Assembly: GCF_016820445.1 (NCBI RefSeq)
Contig: NZ_JADHDT010000005.1
Location: 62,001-126,000, forward strand
DNA length: 64,000 nt
Origin: Sphingomonas beigongshangi
GTDB taxonomy: Bacteria; Pseudomonadota; Alphaproteobacteria; Sphingomonadales; Sphingomonadaceae
Reading direction: 5' to 3'
Shown: positions 49,495 to 59,148 of the stretch, piece by piece
How positions within the stretch are numbered: position 1 is the stretch's first letter
Layout: each line of letters begins with the position of its first letter
Notes under the pieces: model-generated
Databases searched by the model: none
Seen by the model: the letters and a program-made list of their open reading frames with translations, nothing else
What the model was told of the DNA's origin: nothing
Position numbers and translations under genes: made by a program

Positions 49495-52287
49495 ATGATG
49501 ACCAAGTGGGTGGTGGCGGCGCTGCTGGCGTCGGCGAGCATGTCGGCGCAGGCGGCAGACAAGATCCTGTATCAGCCCGCGCCGGACTGGGTGAAGCCGG
49601 CGCCCGCGATTGATCCGGCCAGGATCACCGCCGACTCGCCCGTCCTGCTGATGCTCGACAACCAGCAGCGGCTGCAGGACGGCACCGTCTGGGCCTATAC
49701 GGACACGGCGACCCGTGCCGCGACGACCGAATTGCTCGGCCAGCTGGGCACCGTCAGCCTGACGTGGCAGCCCGCCGCGGGCGACCTGATCGTCCATCGC
49801 GCGGAAATCATCCGCGGCGGCGACCGCATCGACCTGATCAAGGCGGGGAAGGGCTTTTCCGTCATCCGCCGCGAACAGAAGCTGGAGCAGCGCCAGCTCG
49901 ACGGCATGCTCACCGCGACCATGGCGGTGGAAGGGCTCCAGGTCGGCGACATCCTGCACGTCGTCGCATCGATCACGCGCAAGGACGGCGCGCTCGGCGG
50001 CCAGATGCAGGGGTTCACCCCGCTCGCCGCCGCGCCGCTCAAGATCGGTTTCGCCCGTGCGCGGCTGCTCTGGCCGGACAAGGCGGCCGTGCGGTGGAAG
50101 ACCTATGCCGATGGCGCAACGCCGGTCGAGACGGTCGCCGGCGGCTATCACGAGCTGACGGTGCCGCTTCCCTTGCCCAAGCCGGCGGACCTGCCCAGCG
50201 ACGCGCCCGCGCGGTTCCGCAAGCTGCCGGTGCTGGAGGCGTCGAGCTTCGGGGGCTGGGAGGACGTCTCGCGCGTCATGGCCCCGCTCTATGCGACGGA
50301 TGGCCTGATCGCGCCCGGCGGCGCGCTCGCCGGCGAGATCGCGAAGATCAGGGCGGCAAGCCCCGACCCGATGCTGCGGACCGCCGCGGCGCTCCGGCTG
50401 GTGCAGGACCAGATCCGCTACCTGTTCAACGGGATGGACCAGGGCAACTACCGTCCCCAGACGCCCGCCGAGACCTGGGCGGCGCGCTATGGCGATTGCA
50501 AGGCGAAGACGCTGCTGCTGCTCGCGCTGCTCCATGGCCTTGGCATAGAGGCGGAGCCGGTCCTGGCGAACAGCCAGCTCGGCGACCTGCTGCCGACGCG
50601 CCTGCCGACACCCGGCGCCTTCGACCATGTGCTCGTCCGCGCGACGGTCGGCGGGCAGGTCCTGTGGCTGGACGGGACCGACGGCGGCGCGCGGCTGGAG
50701 GACGTCACCGACACGCCGCCGTTCCGCTACGTCCTGCCCGTGCGCGCCGCCGGGTCGGCGTTGATCCCGCTGCCGATGCGCGCGCATGCCCGGCCCGACG
50801 TCGAACTCGCCACCGAGCTCGACGAGAGCGCGGGTGTCGACCTGCCCGCGCCGTTCAAGGCGACGGTCAGCGTCCGTGGCCGCGTCGCGCAGATGATCCA
50901 GGCCGCGCAGGCGCAGGCCAGCAAGGACGACATCGCGACGATGACGAGTACGATGCTCGGCAAGCTGATCGGCAGCGTGACCGTCGTCGATCGCAAGCTC
51001 GCCTATGACCCCGCGACGGGTCTGGCGACGATCAGCGCGACCGGGATCGCCTATCCCGAATGGAAGCGCCGCGACCAGCGGTTCCGATCGGCGATCGACC
51101 ATGCGATCAGCGACTTCACCTTCGAGCCCGATCGGTCGCGCACCACGTGGCGCGCTATTCCCGCCGGTCTCGGCGACGGGTTCCACTATCGTACGGTCAC
51201 CCGAATCCGCCTGCCCGCCGGTGGCAACGGCTATGCGCTGGACGGCGACCAGAGCTTCGCGCGCCCGATCATCGGCGCGACGGTGACGCGAACGGTGAAG
51301 CGCGACGGCGCCTGGCTGACGGTGGAGGATCGGGCGGTGTCGCCGGGGGGAGAGGTGGCGGTCGAGCAGATCCCCGCGGAGCGCGCGGCGCTCGCCGCGG
51401 CCAAGGGCAGGCTGCTCAGCATCGTCGCGCCGGCCGACCTGCCGTCGCGCTACCAGCGCGTCCAGGCGGCGCGCAAGCTCGGCGGGTTCGCCGGCCTGCT
51501 CGCGCTCTACGACCAGGCGATCGCCGACAAGCCGGACGAGGCGGGACCGCTGACGGAGCGGGCCTGGTTCCGCGAACAGATCTACGACCGGCCCGCCGCG
51601 ATCGCCGATCTCGGGCGCGCGCTGGCGATCAGTCCCACCGTCGACAGCTATCGCTGGCGCGCGCGGCTGTTCCGGGACGGCGGCGACAATGCCAAGGCGT
51701 TCGCCGATCTCGAGGCTGCCCACAAGCTTGAGCCCGATTCGGAGGCCGTGATCCGCCAGCTGGCGCTGCTGCGGGCGGATACCGGGCAGACGGACGCCGC
51801 GCTCGACCTGGTCCAGGTCCGCATCGACGCCGGTGGCGAGGACAAGGCGCGCATGATGGCGCTGAAGGCCGACGTGCTGGCGCGCGCGGGCAACAAGGAC
51901 GCCGCGATCGCGACGATCGATCAGGCGGTCGCGGCAAGTCCCGGCAATCCGCAGCTGCTCAACAGCCGCTGCTGGATCAAGGGAACGCTCGACGTGGCGC
52001 TCGACACCGCGCTCAAGGATTGCACGCGCGCCATCGAGCTGAGCGATTCGACCTATGATGCGCTGGACAGCCGGGCGATGGTCTATTTCCGGATGAACCG
52101 GCTGGACGACGCGCTGGCCGATCTCTCCGCCGCATTGGACGCGGAACCGGACATGGCGCAGAGCCTGTACATGCGCGGGGTGATCGCGTCGAAGCAGGGG
52201 CACGACGGCAAGGCCGATCTGCTGGCCGCGCGTACGCTGTCGCCGCGGATCGACGACGACTATCGGCGTTACGGCATCGTTCCCTGA
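49495..52287 (+). CDS. DUF3857 / transglutaminase-like / TPR exported protein
   Basis: This protein of about 930 residues has a signal peptide (MMTKWVVAALLASASMSAQA). A DUF3857 domain (about 50-270) is followed by a transglutaminase-like Cys-protease domain, with Cys in WAARYGDCKAKTLLLLALL, His in GAFDHVLVRA and Asp in LWLDGTDGGARL. The C-terminal ~300 residues are TPR-like helical repeats (LADLGRALAISPTVDSYRWR-type units). Such proteins are periplasmic or secreted with unknown substrates. Starts at 49483 and 49498 are also possible; the gggggg box at 49488-49493 favours 49498 or 49495. Confidence 0.87.
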   Translation: MMTKWVVAALLASASMSAQAADKILYQPAPDWVKPAPAIDPARITADSPVLLMLDNQQRLQDGTVWAYTDTATRAATTELLGQLGTVSLTWQPAAGDLIVHRAEIIRGGDRIDLIKAGKGFSVIRREQKLEQRQLDGMLTATMAVEGLQVGDILHVVASITRKDGALGGQMQGFTPLAAAPLKIGFARARLLWPDKAAVRWKTYADGATPVETVAGGYHELTVPLPLPKPADLPSDAPARFRKLPVLEASSFGGWEDVSRVMAPLYATDGLIAPGGALAGEIAKIRAASPDPMLRTAAALRLVQDQIRYLFNGMDQGNYRPQTPAETWAARYGDCKAKTLLLLALLHGLGIEAEPVLANSQLGDLLPTRLPTPGAFDHVLVRATVGGQVLWLDGTDGGARLEDVTDTPPFRYVLPVRAAGSALIPLPMRAHARPDVELATELDESAGVDLPAPFKATVSVRGRVAQMIQAAQAQASKDDIATMTSTMLGKLIGSVTVVDRKLAYDPATGLATISATGIAYPEWKRRDQRFRSAIDHAISDFTFEPDRSRTTWRAIPAGLGDGFHYRTVTRIRLPAGGNGYALDGDQSFARPIIGATVTRTVKRDGAWLTVEDRAVSPGGEVAVEQIPAERAALAAAKGRLLSIVAPADLPSRYQRVQAARKLGGFAGLLALYDQAIADKPDEAGPLTERAWFREQIYDRPAAIADLGRALAISPTVDSYRWRARLFRDGGDNAKAFADLEAAHKLEPDSEAVIRQLALLRADTGQTDAALDLVQVRIDAGGEDKARMMALKADVLARAGNKDAAIATIDQAVAASPGNPQLLNSRCWIKGTLDVALDTALKDCTRAIELSDSTYDALDSRAMVYFRMNRLDDALADLSAALDAEPDMAQSLYMRGVIASKQGHDGKADLLAARTLSPRIDDDYRRYGIVP

Positions 52288-52339
52288 AGCCTTTGTCATC
52301 TTTTGCCATTTGTTCACCCGTGGTCGATAGGGCGTGGCT

Positions 52340-53290
52340 ATGGCGACGCCCGTTTTTCTGACGATCGACACCGAATTCGCGTGGCGGCACCACGCCGCCG
52401 GGCTCGACGCCGATGAAATCTATGCCCGGTCGATCGAGCCCGCCGGGGTCGGCCTGGGCTTTCAGCTGCGGCTGCTCGCGGAGCATGGGCTGAAGGCCTG
52501 TTTCTTCGTCGATCCGATGCCGGCGTTGCTGTTCGGGCTCGCGCCGATCCGGCGGATGGTCGAGGCGATCCAGGAGGCCGAGCAGGAGGTACAGCTGCAC
52601 CTCCACCCCAATTGGACGGGGGGGCGCGCCGGCGATCGTGGTGCCACGCACGGCCGTTTCCAATTGTACAAATATTCGCTCGCTGAGCAGATCGACCTGC
52701 TGCGCGGCGCGACCGAGCTGCTGGTCGCCGCCGGTGCGCGGCACCCGATCGCCTTCCGCGCCGGTGGCTATGCGGCCAACGACGATACGCTGAAGGCGCT
52801 GGCGCAACTCGGATTCCTCTATGACAGCAGCCACAATGGCGCGGAAGGGGACGAGAGCCGCATCGGTCTCGCGGCGTCGCAGATCGCGCCGCTGCGTGCC
52901 CGGGTCACCGAAGTGCCCGTGACCGTGATCGCCGAGGCACCGGGGCTCTGGCGTCACTTCCAGCTCTGTGCGCTGTCGTCGGCGGAGGCGGAGGCCGCCC
53001 TCGACCATGCGGTGGCGGAGGGGCATGCCGCCGTGACGATCGTGAGCCACGGCTTCGAGCTCGCCAATCGCCTCGGCACCCGCGCCAATGCGGTGCACGT
53101 CCGCCGGTGTGAGGCGCTGTTCCGCATGCTGGCCGATCGGCGCGCCGTGTTGCCGACGACGCACTTCGCCGACCGGCCGACGCTGGCGCTGGGACAGGAC
53201 GATGTGCCGCTCGCGCCGAGTGCGCGCCGCCGCCGCTGGCGGCAGGCGGAACAGCTCTGGTCGAACTGGGTCGCCGAGCGCGCGGCGTGA
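52340..53290 (+). CDS. Polysaccharide deacetylase family protein
   Basis: This 316-residue protein has the NodB-fold pattern: the first motif TIDTEFAW (Asp and Glu near the metal) and the His motif QLHLHPNW (HxxxHP-like), with AFRAGGYAANDDTL as motif 3. It would remove N- or O-acetyl groups from a surface glycan. There is no signal peptide, so it is cytoplasmic or acts on a lipid-linked precursor. The GTGA overlap with the acyltransferase gene suggests paired function, one removing and the other adding an acyl group. ATG 52340 is preferred over GTG 52334. Confidence 0.88.
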   Translation: MATPVFLTIDTEFAWRHHAAGLDADEIYARSIEPAGVGLGFQLRLLAEHGLKACFFVDPMPALLFGLAPIRRMVEAIQEAEQEVQLHLHPNWTGGRAGDRGATHGRFQLYKYSLAEQIDLLRGATELLVAAGARHPIAFRAGGYAANDDTLKALAQLGFLYDSSHNGAEGDESRIGLAASQIAPLRARVTEVPVTVIAEAPGLWRHFQLCALSSAEAEAALDHAVAEGHAAVTIVSHGFELANRLGTRANAVHVRRCEALFRMLADRRAVLPTTHFADRPTLALGQDDVPLAPSARRRRWRQAEQLWSNWVAERAA

Positions 53291-54168
53291 CCGTCGTCCC
53301 GCTGCGGTTCCAGATCGGTGCCCGCACGCTCGCCAGCGTGTCGCGCCGACTGGACCGCATCGCGCTGTCGTTGGAGGACGTCCTCGCCCTGCGCGTACCG
53401 GCGCTGCCGGATAGGGCGGGGGACGGTTATCTGGTCACGTCGCTTCCTCAGGCGCTCCGCGAGCGGATCGAGGCCAAGGGGCGGATCGTGGCGGAGCGCC
53501 AGTGCTACACGCGCTACTATACCGACCTGTCGATCGGCCATGCGGCGTGGCTTTCGAGCCTGTCCGGTCAGGCGCGCTCGACGCTGAGGCGCAAGTCCAA
53601 AAAGGCGGTCGCGGCAGGACTGGAGATCCGTGCCTTCCGTACCGCAGAGCAATTCGACTCCTTCCACCCGCTCGCCCGAATGATCTCGGCGCGCACCTAT
53701 CAGGAGCGTCTGCTCGACGCGGGGCTGCCCGAGGACAGCCGGCGGGTCGCGACCCTGCGGGCGGCGGCGGCGCGCGACGAGCTGCGTGCCTGGCTGTTGC
53801 TGATCGCCGGCAAGCCCGTCGCCTACCTCTGCTGCACGGCACAGGGTAGCGCGCTTCGCTACGATCATGTCGGGCACGACCCGGCTTACGGCGAATTGTC
53901 GCCGGGCACCGTCCTCCACGCCGCGGCGATGGCGGCGCTCTTCGAAGACCGCTTCCGCTGGTTCGACTTCACCGAAGGCGAGGGGCAGCACAAGCGGTTG
54001 TTAGCCACCAACGGCATCGCCTGCGTCGACCTGCTGGTTCTGCGTCCGACCCTCGCCAATCATGTGATCGCGATCGCCTCGATGGGTTTCGATGGCCTGG
54101 TTGGACGGGGGAAAAAGCTCGCCCGGCGGCCCGTCATGGCACGGATGTTACGCCGCCTGCGACGGTAG
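53287..54168 (+). CDS. GNAT/FemAB-like (BioF2-type) acyltransferase
   Basis: This 293-residue protein resembles the Acetyltransf_6/FemAB-like GNAT group seen in exopolysaccharide loci. Features are YTDLSIGHAAWLSSLSGQAR, a basic STLRRKSKKAV stretch, and the C-terminal LSPGTVLHAAAMAALFEDR then FDFTEGEGQHKRLLATNG. The DFTEGEGxxK motif is diagnostic. It starts with GTG within the deacetylase stop codon (GTGA). Its acyl donor and glycan target are unknown. Confidence 0.82.
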   Translation: MTVVPLRFQIGARTLASVSRRLDRIALSLEDVLALRVPALPDRAGDGYLVTSLPQALRERIEAKGRIVAERQCYTRYYTDLSIGHAAWLSSLSGQARSTLRRKSKKAVAAGLEIRAFRTAEQFDSFHPLARMISARTYQERLLDAGLPEDSRRVATLRAAAARDELRAWLLLIAGKPVAYLCCTAQGSALRYDHVGHDPAYGELSPGTVLHAAAMAALFEDRFRWFDFTEGEGQHKRLLATNGIACVDLLVLRPTLANHVIAIASMGFDGLVGRGKKLARRPVMARMLRRLRR

Positions 54169-54336
54169 CAGCGCGTGCGGATCGCGGGTCGTCGAGCGAT
54201 CGGGGGCCGGACGGCGGGCAGCGTTGCAGCGTCGCCACAGTACGGGCGAAAACGGTTACATCCGCGTTGAAATCGATTGCGGTACCGTCGCACGCGGTCA
54301 TATCGCTTGCCTCGCAGTGGCTAAAAACAGCGCCGC

Positions 54337-56928
54337 ATGAAGTATTTAGTTCAGGAGAGGGTTGTGTTGACCAATTCGCCGATCGGCTTTCGGGCCGCGC
54401 TTTTGCTGGGCGCCGCGGCGCTGCCGGCCATGCCCGCGCTGGCGCAGACCGCGCCCGGTACCGCGGCGCAGACGTCGCAGCCGTCAGGCCCGGTAGACAG
54501 TGACGTGGCCGCCCAGGCGGACCAGAACCTCGGCGACATCGTCGTCACCGGCACCACGTCCCGGGATCGTCCGCTGATCAGCGCGTCCGCCGACATCACC
54601 TATGCCAATCGCGAGGCGATCGACCGTCTCGCACCCCGCTCGACCGCGGACATGCTCAACCTCGTCCCCGGCATCTTCGTCGAGGCGACGGCGGGCCAGG
54701 TGTCGAACAACTATTCGGTGCGCGGCCTGCAGGGCGGCGGCCAGCGATTCGTCCAGCTGGAGGAGGACGGCATGCCGATCCTCTACGGCGGGGGCGGCGC
54801 GGACTTCTTCTTCGACCAGGACCTCACCATCGATCGGCTCGAGGCGGTGAAGGGCGGCTCGTCGGGCGTGCTGACCGTCAACGGCGCGGGCGCGACGATC
54901 AATTTCATCTCGAAGCGCCCCAATTTCAACGAGGCGGAGGGGCAGGCGCGCGTCACCGCCTATAATTACGGCATGAAGCGCGGCGATTTCTATTATTCCG
55001 CGCCGTTGGCCGACAACCTCGCCTTCAATGTCGGCGGCTACATCCAGTCGAGCCCCGGCGTGCGCGACAATCCCTTCGACTATGCCGGCTGGCGGCTCAA
55101 GGGCATGCTCGAGTACAGGCTCGACGGCGGCGGCTATATCCGCCTGTCCGCGAAGGGTGGCGACGTCGAGAACGCCTATTACGCCGACCAGCCCTATCGC
55201 TTCACCAACAACAAGCCGACCGGCATCCCCAGCCTCGATACGCAGTTCGGCAATGTCGGCGGCGATGCGTTCTCGAACATCGCGGTGCCCGTCTCGACCT
55301 TCGCACACCCCAGCGGGTTCCGCGAATTCCGGTATCGTGACGGCATCAAGGCGAGGACGGCGCAGGTCCGCCTCGACATCGAAAAGCCGGTGTCGGATTC
55401 GATCGACCTGTTCGCGCACGCGCGCTACCTGAAGTATTCCTATGACTTCAACGGCCTGTTCCCCGGCTCCGGCACGGGCAACGCGGGGCTGACCAGCGCG
55501 GTCAACTATCTCACTCCGGGGGCGAACTCCCCCATCAACGACCTGCTGACCGCCGGCGCCGCGGCCTATCCGACGGCGGTGCGCTTCGGCATCCAGAACC
55601 TGCGCACGGGCGTGGTGCTCGGCGCGAACCAGACCGACGCGCTCAACGCGCTCAACGGCAACGGCTTCCTGCAGCGGACGACGCTCAACCACGACTATAT
55701 CGACGGCCGCGATCTCGGCATCAACGTCGGCGGCCGCTGGGAAGTCGACAACGGCAGCTTCAAGAACTCGCTGACCGCCGGCGTCATGTACTATAACGTC
55801 AAGCGTTCGCAGGATCAGTCCGCGACCGCCAGCGTGGTCAACGACGTCAAGACCAACAGCGACATCTACGACATCGTTGCGCTCAACGCGGGCAATCAGG
55901 TCGTCGGGGTCCTGTCGGACAACGGTCTCGTCTCCTACGGCGACTGGGGCGCGGGCATCCGCGAGCGGCTCGACAGCACGGTCTCGCTTTATGCCAACGA
56001 CGAAATCGCGTTCGGCGACCTGCGTATTGACGGCGGTATCCGCTGGGAGAGCGACCAGGCGACCGCACGCGACGGCAATGCGTCGGCAGTGAACCAGCCG
56101 GTCCAGCCCGGTGTGGTCGGCGTCGTCCGCAACGTCGGGTCGAGCTTCGACGGCACGTTCACCGAGACCAAGCGTACACGGCAGAAGGCGGCCTATACGA
56201 TCGGCGCCAACTACCTGTTTACGCCGAACTTCTCGGTCTATGCCCGCTATGCGAACGGCTTCCAGACCAATAACGTCGATCCGACCACGACCATCGAGCT
56301 ATACGAGGCGGGCGTCCGCTATCAGTATGGCAAGATCTTTTCGGGCTCGGCGACGGTGTTCCGCACCAACTTCCGCAACCAGAACTATAATTTCTCCGAT
56401 CCCAACAATCCGTCGCAGCAGGTCAATCTGAACGCGAACCTGCGCACCAACGGCGTGGAGATCGACTTCGTCGTGCGGCCGATCGACGCCTTTGCGGTCG
56501 ATTTCCAGGGTGTGTTCCAGGACCCGAAGCTGCTCAACCTGCAGCTGAACGGGGTCGACGCAGGCCGGCAATACGAGGGCAACCGTCCGGAGCGGACCCC
56601 TGCGCAGCTGTTCACGATCACGCCGACCTACAAGCTGCCGAACGGGATCGGCGACGTCTATGCGCGCTACAAGTTCACCGGCAAGATCTACGCCGACAAT
56701 GGCAATGGTGTCGCCTTGCCGAGCTATGGCGTGACCGGTGTCGGCGTCAACTTCAACCTCAGTGACAGGCTGCAGCTCAACCTCAATGCCGACAACATCT
56801 TCAACGTCATCGGCCTGACGGAGGGCAATCCGCGTCAGGGCCAGACGCAGGCGATCACCAACGGCTATTTCTATGCCCGCGGCATCGTCGGCCCGACCTA
56901 TGGCGGCTCGCTGACGATGCGGTTCTGA
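54337..56928 (+). CDS. TonB-dependent outer-membrane receptor 2 (FecA-like)
   Basis: This protein of up to 863 residues has a signal region (ALLLGAAALPAMPALAQ), a TonB-box-like GDIVVTGTTS, and a plug with YSVRGLQGGGQRF, DGMPILYGGGG and LEAVKGGSSGVLTVNGAG. A barrel follows that ends in YGGSLTMRF. It differs from receptor 1 in its FecA/siderophore-like plug. Immediately downstream is a debranching-enzyme-like glycosidase, so an oligosaccharide ligand is plausible. The start is unclear: ATG 54337, or GTG 54364 / TTG 54367 after the caggagag box at 54352-54359. Confidence 0.92.
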   Translation: MKYLVQERVVLTNSPIGFRAALLLGAAALPAMPALAQTAPGTAAQTSQPSGPVDSDVAAQADQNLGDIVVTGTTSRDRPLISASADITYANREAIDRLAPRSTADMLNLVPGIFVEATAGQVSNNYSVRGLQGGGQRFVQLEEDGMPILYGGGGADFFFDQDLTIDRLEAVKGGSSGVLTVNGAGATINFISKRPNFNEAEGQARVTAYNYGMKRGDFYYSAPLADNLAFNVGGYIQSSPGVRDNPFDYAGWRLKGMLEYRLDGGGYIRLSAKGGDVENAYYADQPYRFTNNKPTGIPSLDTQFGNVGGDAFSNIAVPVSTFAHPSGFREFRYRDGIKARTAQVRLDIEKPVSDSIDLFAHARYLKYSYDFNGLFPGSGTGNAGLTSAVNYLTPGANSPINDLLTAGAAAYPTAVRFGIQNLRTGVVLGANQTDALNALNGNGFLQRTTLNHDYIDGRDLGINVGGRWEVDNGSFKNSLTAGVMYYNVKRSQDQSATASVVNDVKTNSDIYDIVALNAGNQVVGVLSDNGLVSYGDWGAGIRERLDSTVSLYANDEIAFGDLRIDGGIRWESDQATARDGNASAVNQPVQPGVVGVVRNVGSSFDGTFTETKRTRQKAAYTIGANYLFTPNFSVYARYANGFQTNNVDPTTTIELYEAGVRYQYGKIFSGSATVFRTNFRNQNYNFSDPNNPSQQVNLNANLRTNGVEIDFVVRPIDAFAVDFQGVFQDPKLLNLQLNGVDAGRQYEGNRPERTPAQLFTITPTYKLPNGIGDVYARYKFTGKIYADNGNGVALPSYGVTGVGVNFNLSDRLQLNLNADNIFNVIGLTEGNPRQGQTQAITNGYFYARGIVGPTYGGSLTMRF

Positions 56929-57051
56929 CCCGGCGTGGCGGCGGCGGTGGGCGGGAACGTTTCACTGCCGCCGGTATTGGCCAGGATGACAACAGGGATG
57001 GCGCGGCGGGCCGACAGGCTGCCGCGCCCTCTTCATATCGGGAGAATGGGG

Positions 57052-59148
57052 ATGACGCGGATCGCACGGGTGATGCTGACGGGCGGATTGATTTCGGGCG
57101 TGTTCGCGGCGGCCGGACTGATGGCGGGGCAGGGGAATGCGCAGCGTGGCGGCAAGGCGCCCGAACTCGCCTATCAGCTGACGGAGGGACAAAATCTCAA
57201 CGCCTTCGTTCGCGACGGTGCGGTCGCGGCGCATCTGCTTCTGCGCAACGGTACCGATCCGCGCATCCTGGTCGCATTCCCGGCGGGCAACAGCGGCGTC
57301 GGACTGTGGTTCGAACCGCTTGCCGCACCGGCGACATGGACGCTCGATCAGGCGCCGCGTCCGCAGACCCTGCGCGATGCCCGGGGACGTCCCCTCTATG
57401 GCATCCAGACGGTGGCCTCGATCGCTGCCCCTCGTCTGGCGTTCAAGCAGGCCGTGCTGACCAATGTCCGCTTCCTGCGCGACTATCAGGCGATCGGGCG
57501 CTTTCCGGCGGAGGTCTCGGTCGGCGCGCCGCAGGTAAGTGGCAGCACGATCGTCTGGCAGCGCGACCGTCTGGACGGCGCCGCCGGATATCGCCTCGAA
57601 ATCACGGTGTTGGAGGGGCAGGCGACAGCCGATGGGATAGCCGCCGGCGCGAACGGTCGCATCCGGCTGCGGATCGTCGCGACGAGTGGGGATGCTCCCC
57701 TGCACGGCATCCCGCTCGACGAGCTGCTCAATGCCAATGCGGCCAATGATCCGGGGGCGCGCAACGCGCTGCGCTTCCTAAGCTATCGAGAGAAGTTCAA
57801 CGCCGGGTCGTGGCGCTTCAACACCTATTTCGGCCGCGATACCCTGATGTCGCTGCGGTTGTTGATGCCTGCGTTGCGCGGGCCCGCGATCGAGGCGGGC
57901 CTTGGCTCTGTCCTCGCCCGCCTCGGATCGCCGGGCGACGTGGCGCATGAGGAGGGGATCGGCGAATTCGCGGTCGTCGAGCATCGCAAGGATGGCAGTG
58001 GGGGCGACGGCGCGACGCTCGATTATGGCATGGTCGACGACGATTACATGCTGGCGCCCGTCGCCATGCCCTATCTGCTCGGCGATCGCGCCGCGGCGCG
58101 GCGATTCCTCGCCAGATCGATCCCCAGCGCCGCCCGGCCTGGTAGCAGCGAGACCGCGGGCGCCGGGCTGGTGCGCAACCTGCGCTTCGTCGTGGAACAG
58201 GCGCGCCGCTTCGCCGACGTCCCGACGGCGGCCAACCTCGTCGCCATCCACGACGGTCGCCTGACCGGTGAATGGCGGGACAGCGAGGAGGGATTGGGTC
58301 GCGGCAAATATGCCTATGACGTCAACGCCGTGCTCGTCCCGGCCGCGCTGGACGCGGGGGCGAAGCTGCTCGCCAGCGGGTTGCTGGACCCCTATGTGAA
58401 ACCGGCCGACCGTGCGTCGCTGATGCGCGCTGGCGCAATGGCGGTGACCTGGCGCGCCAAGGCGCCGGACCTGTTCCGCGTCAGCCTGCCCGCCGCGCAG
58501 GCGGCGCCGATGATCCGCGACTATGCGCAGTCGCTGGGTGTACCCGCCGATCCCGCGATCACTGCGCTGGGCGGCCGGCCGCTCGTCTATCATGCGCTGT
58601 CGCTCGATGCGAAGGGGCGGCCCGTGCCGATCATCAATTCGGACGAGGGCTTCGCGCTCCTGTTCGGCGATCCCGATCCGGACGATCTCGACACCTATGT
58701 CGCCGCGCTCGCCCGTCCGTTCCCGGCGGGGCTGATGACCGACGTCGGCCTGCTCGTCGCCAATCCCGCGCTCGCGCCGCGCGAGGTGCAGGCGCGCTTC
58801 ACCCCGGCGGCCTATCACGGCGCGGTCGTGTGGTCATGGCAGCAGGCGCTGTTCGCCGCCGGTCTGGCGCGGCAGCTCGCGCGCACCGATCTGCCGCCTT
58901 CGACGCGGCGTACGCTGACCGAGGCGCAGGGCGCGCTGTGGCGCGCGATCCAGGCGACGCGCGCGACGCAGAGCTCGGAACTCTGGTCCTGGGCATTCGA
59001 CGGCGGGAAGTACCGCGTCGTGCCGTTCGGCGCGGGCAAGCAGGACGTCGACGAATCGAACGCGGCGCAATTGTGGAGCACCGTCTATCTCGCGGTGCAG
59101 CCGCCGGGCTCGCCCGCTACGCCGGCACCGCGCGCAAGAAGGCGGTAA
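57052..59148 (+). CDS. Exported glycoside hydrolase of the glycogen-debranching ((alpha/alpha)6) type
   Basis: This protein of about 698 residues has a signal peptide (IARVMLTGGLISGVFAAAG). The N-terminal half (to about 245) is beta-rich. The C-terminal half looks like the (alpha/alpha)6 barrel of debranching enzymes and related six-hairpin glycosidases: FNTYFGRDTLMSLRLLMPAL, AHEEGIGEFA and YGMVDDDYMLAPVAMPYLL, with candidate acids in EE and DDD. Activity on alpha-glucans is a reasonable guess but not proven. The ATG at 57052 has a gggag box. It follows TonB receptor 2 by 123 nt and overlaps the DUF6445 gene tail by 32 nt. Confidence 0.78.
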   Translation: MTRIARVMLTGGLISGVFAAAGLMAGQGNAQRGGKAPELAYQLTEGQNLNAFVRDGAVAAHLLLRNGTDPRILVAFPAGNSGVGLWFEPLAAPATWTLDQAPRPQTLRDARGRPLYGIQTVASIAAPRLAFKQAVLTNVRFLRDYQAIGRFPAEVSVGAPQVSGSTIVWQRDRLDGAAGYRLEITVLEGQATADGIAAGANGRIRLRIVATSGDAPLHGIPLDELLNANAANDPGARNALRFLSYREKFNAGSWRFNTYFGRDTLMSLRLLMPALRGPAIEAGLGSVLARLGSPGDVAHEEGIGEFAVVEHRKDGSGGDGATLDYGMVDDDYMLAPVAMPYLLGDRAAARRFLARSIPSAARPGSSETAGAGLVRNLRFVVEQARRFADVPTAANLVAIHDGRLTGEWRDSEEGLGRGKYAYDVNAVLVPAALDAGAKLLASGLLDPYVKPADRASLMRAGAMAVTWRAKAPDLFRVSLPAAQAAPMIRDYAQSLGVPADPAITALGGRPLVYHALSLDAKGRPVPIINSDEGFALLFGDPDPDDLDTYVAALARPFPAGLMTDVGLLVANPALAPREVQARFTPAAYHGAVVWSWQQALFAAGLARQLARTDLPPSTRRTLTEAQGALWRAIQATRATQSSELWSWAFDGGKYRVVPFGAGKQDVDESNAAQLWSTVYLAVQPPGSPATPAPRARRR

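Noticed and set aside
49309..52371. 1020-codon minus-strand frame over the DUF3857 gene
   Set aside because: Antisense shadow; Arg/Gln/His-rich, no recognisable domain.
54241..54336. LacI-type operator before TonB receptor 2 (acggttac half-site)
   Set aside because: Only one half-site is visible; no palindromic partner.
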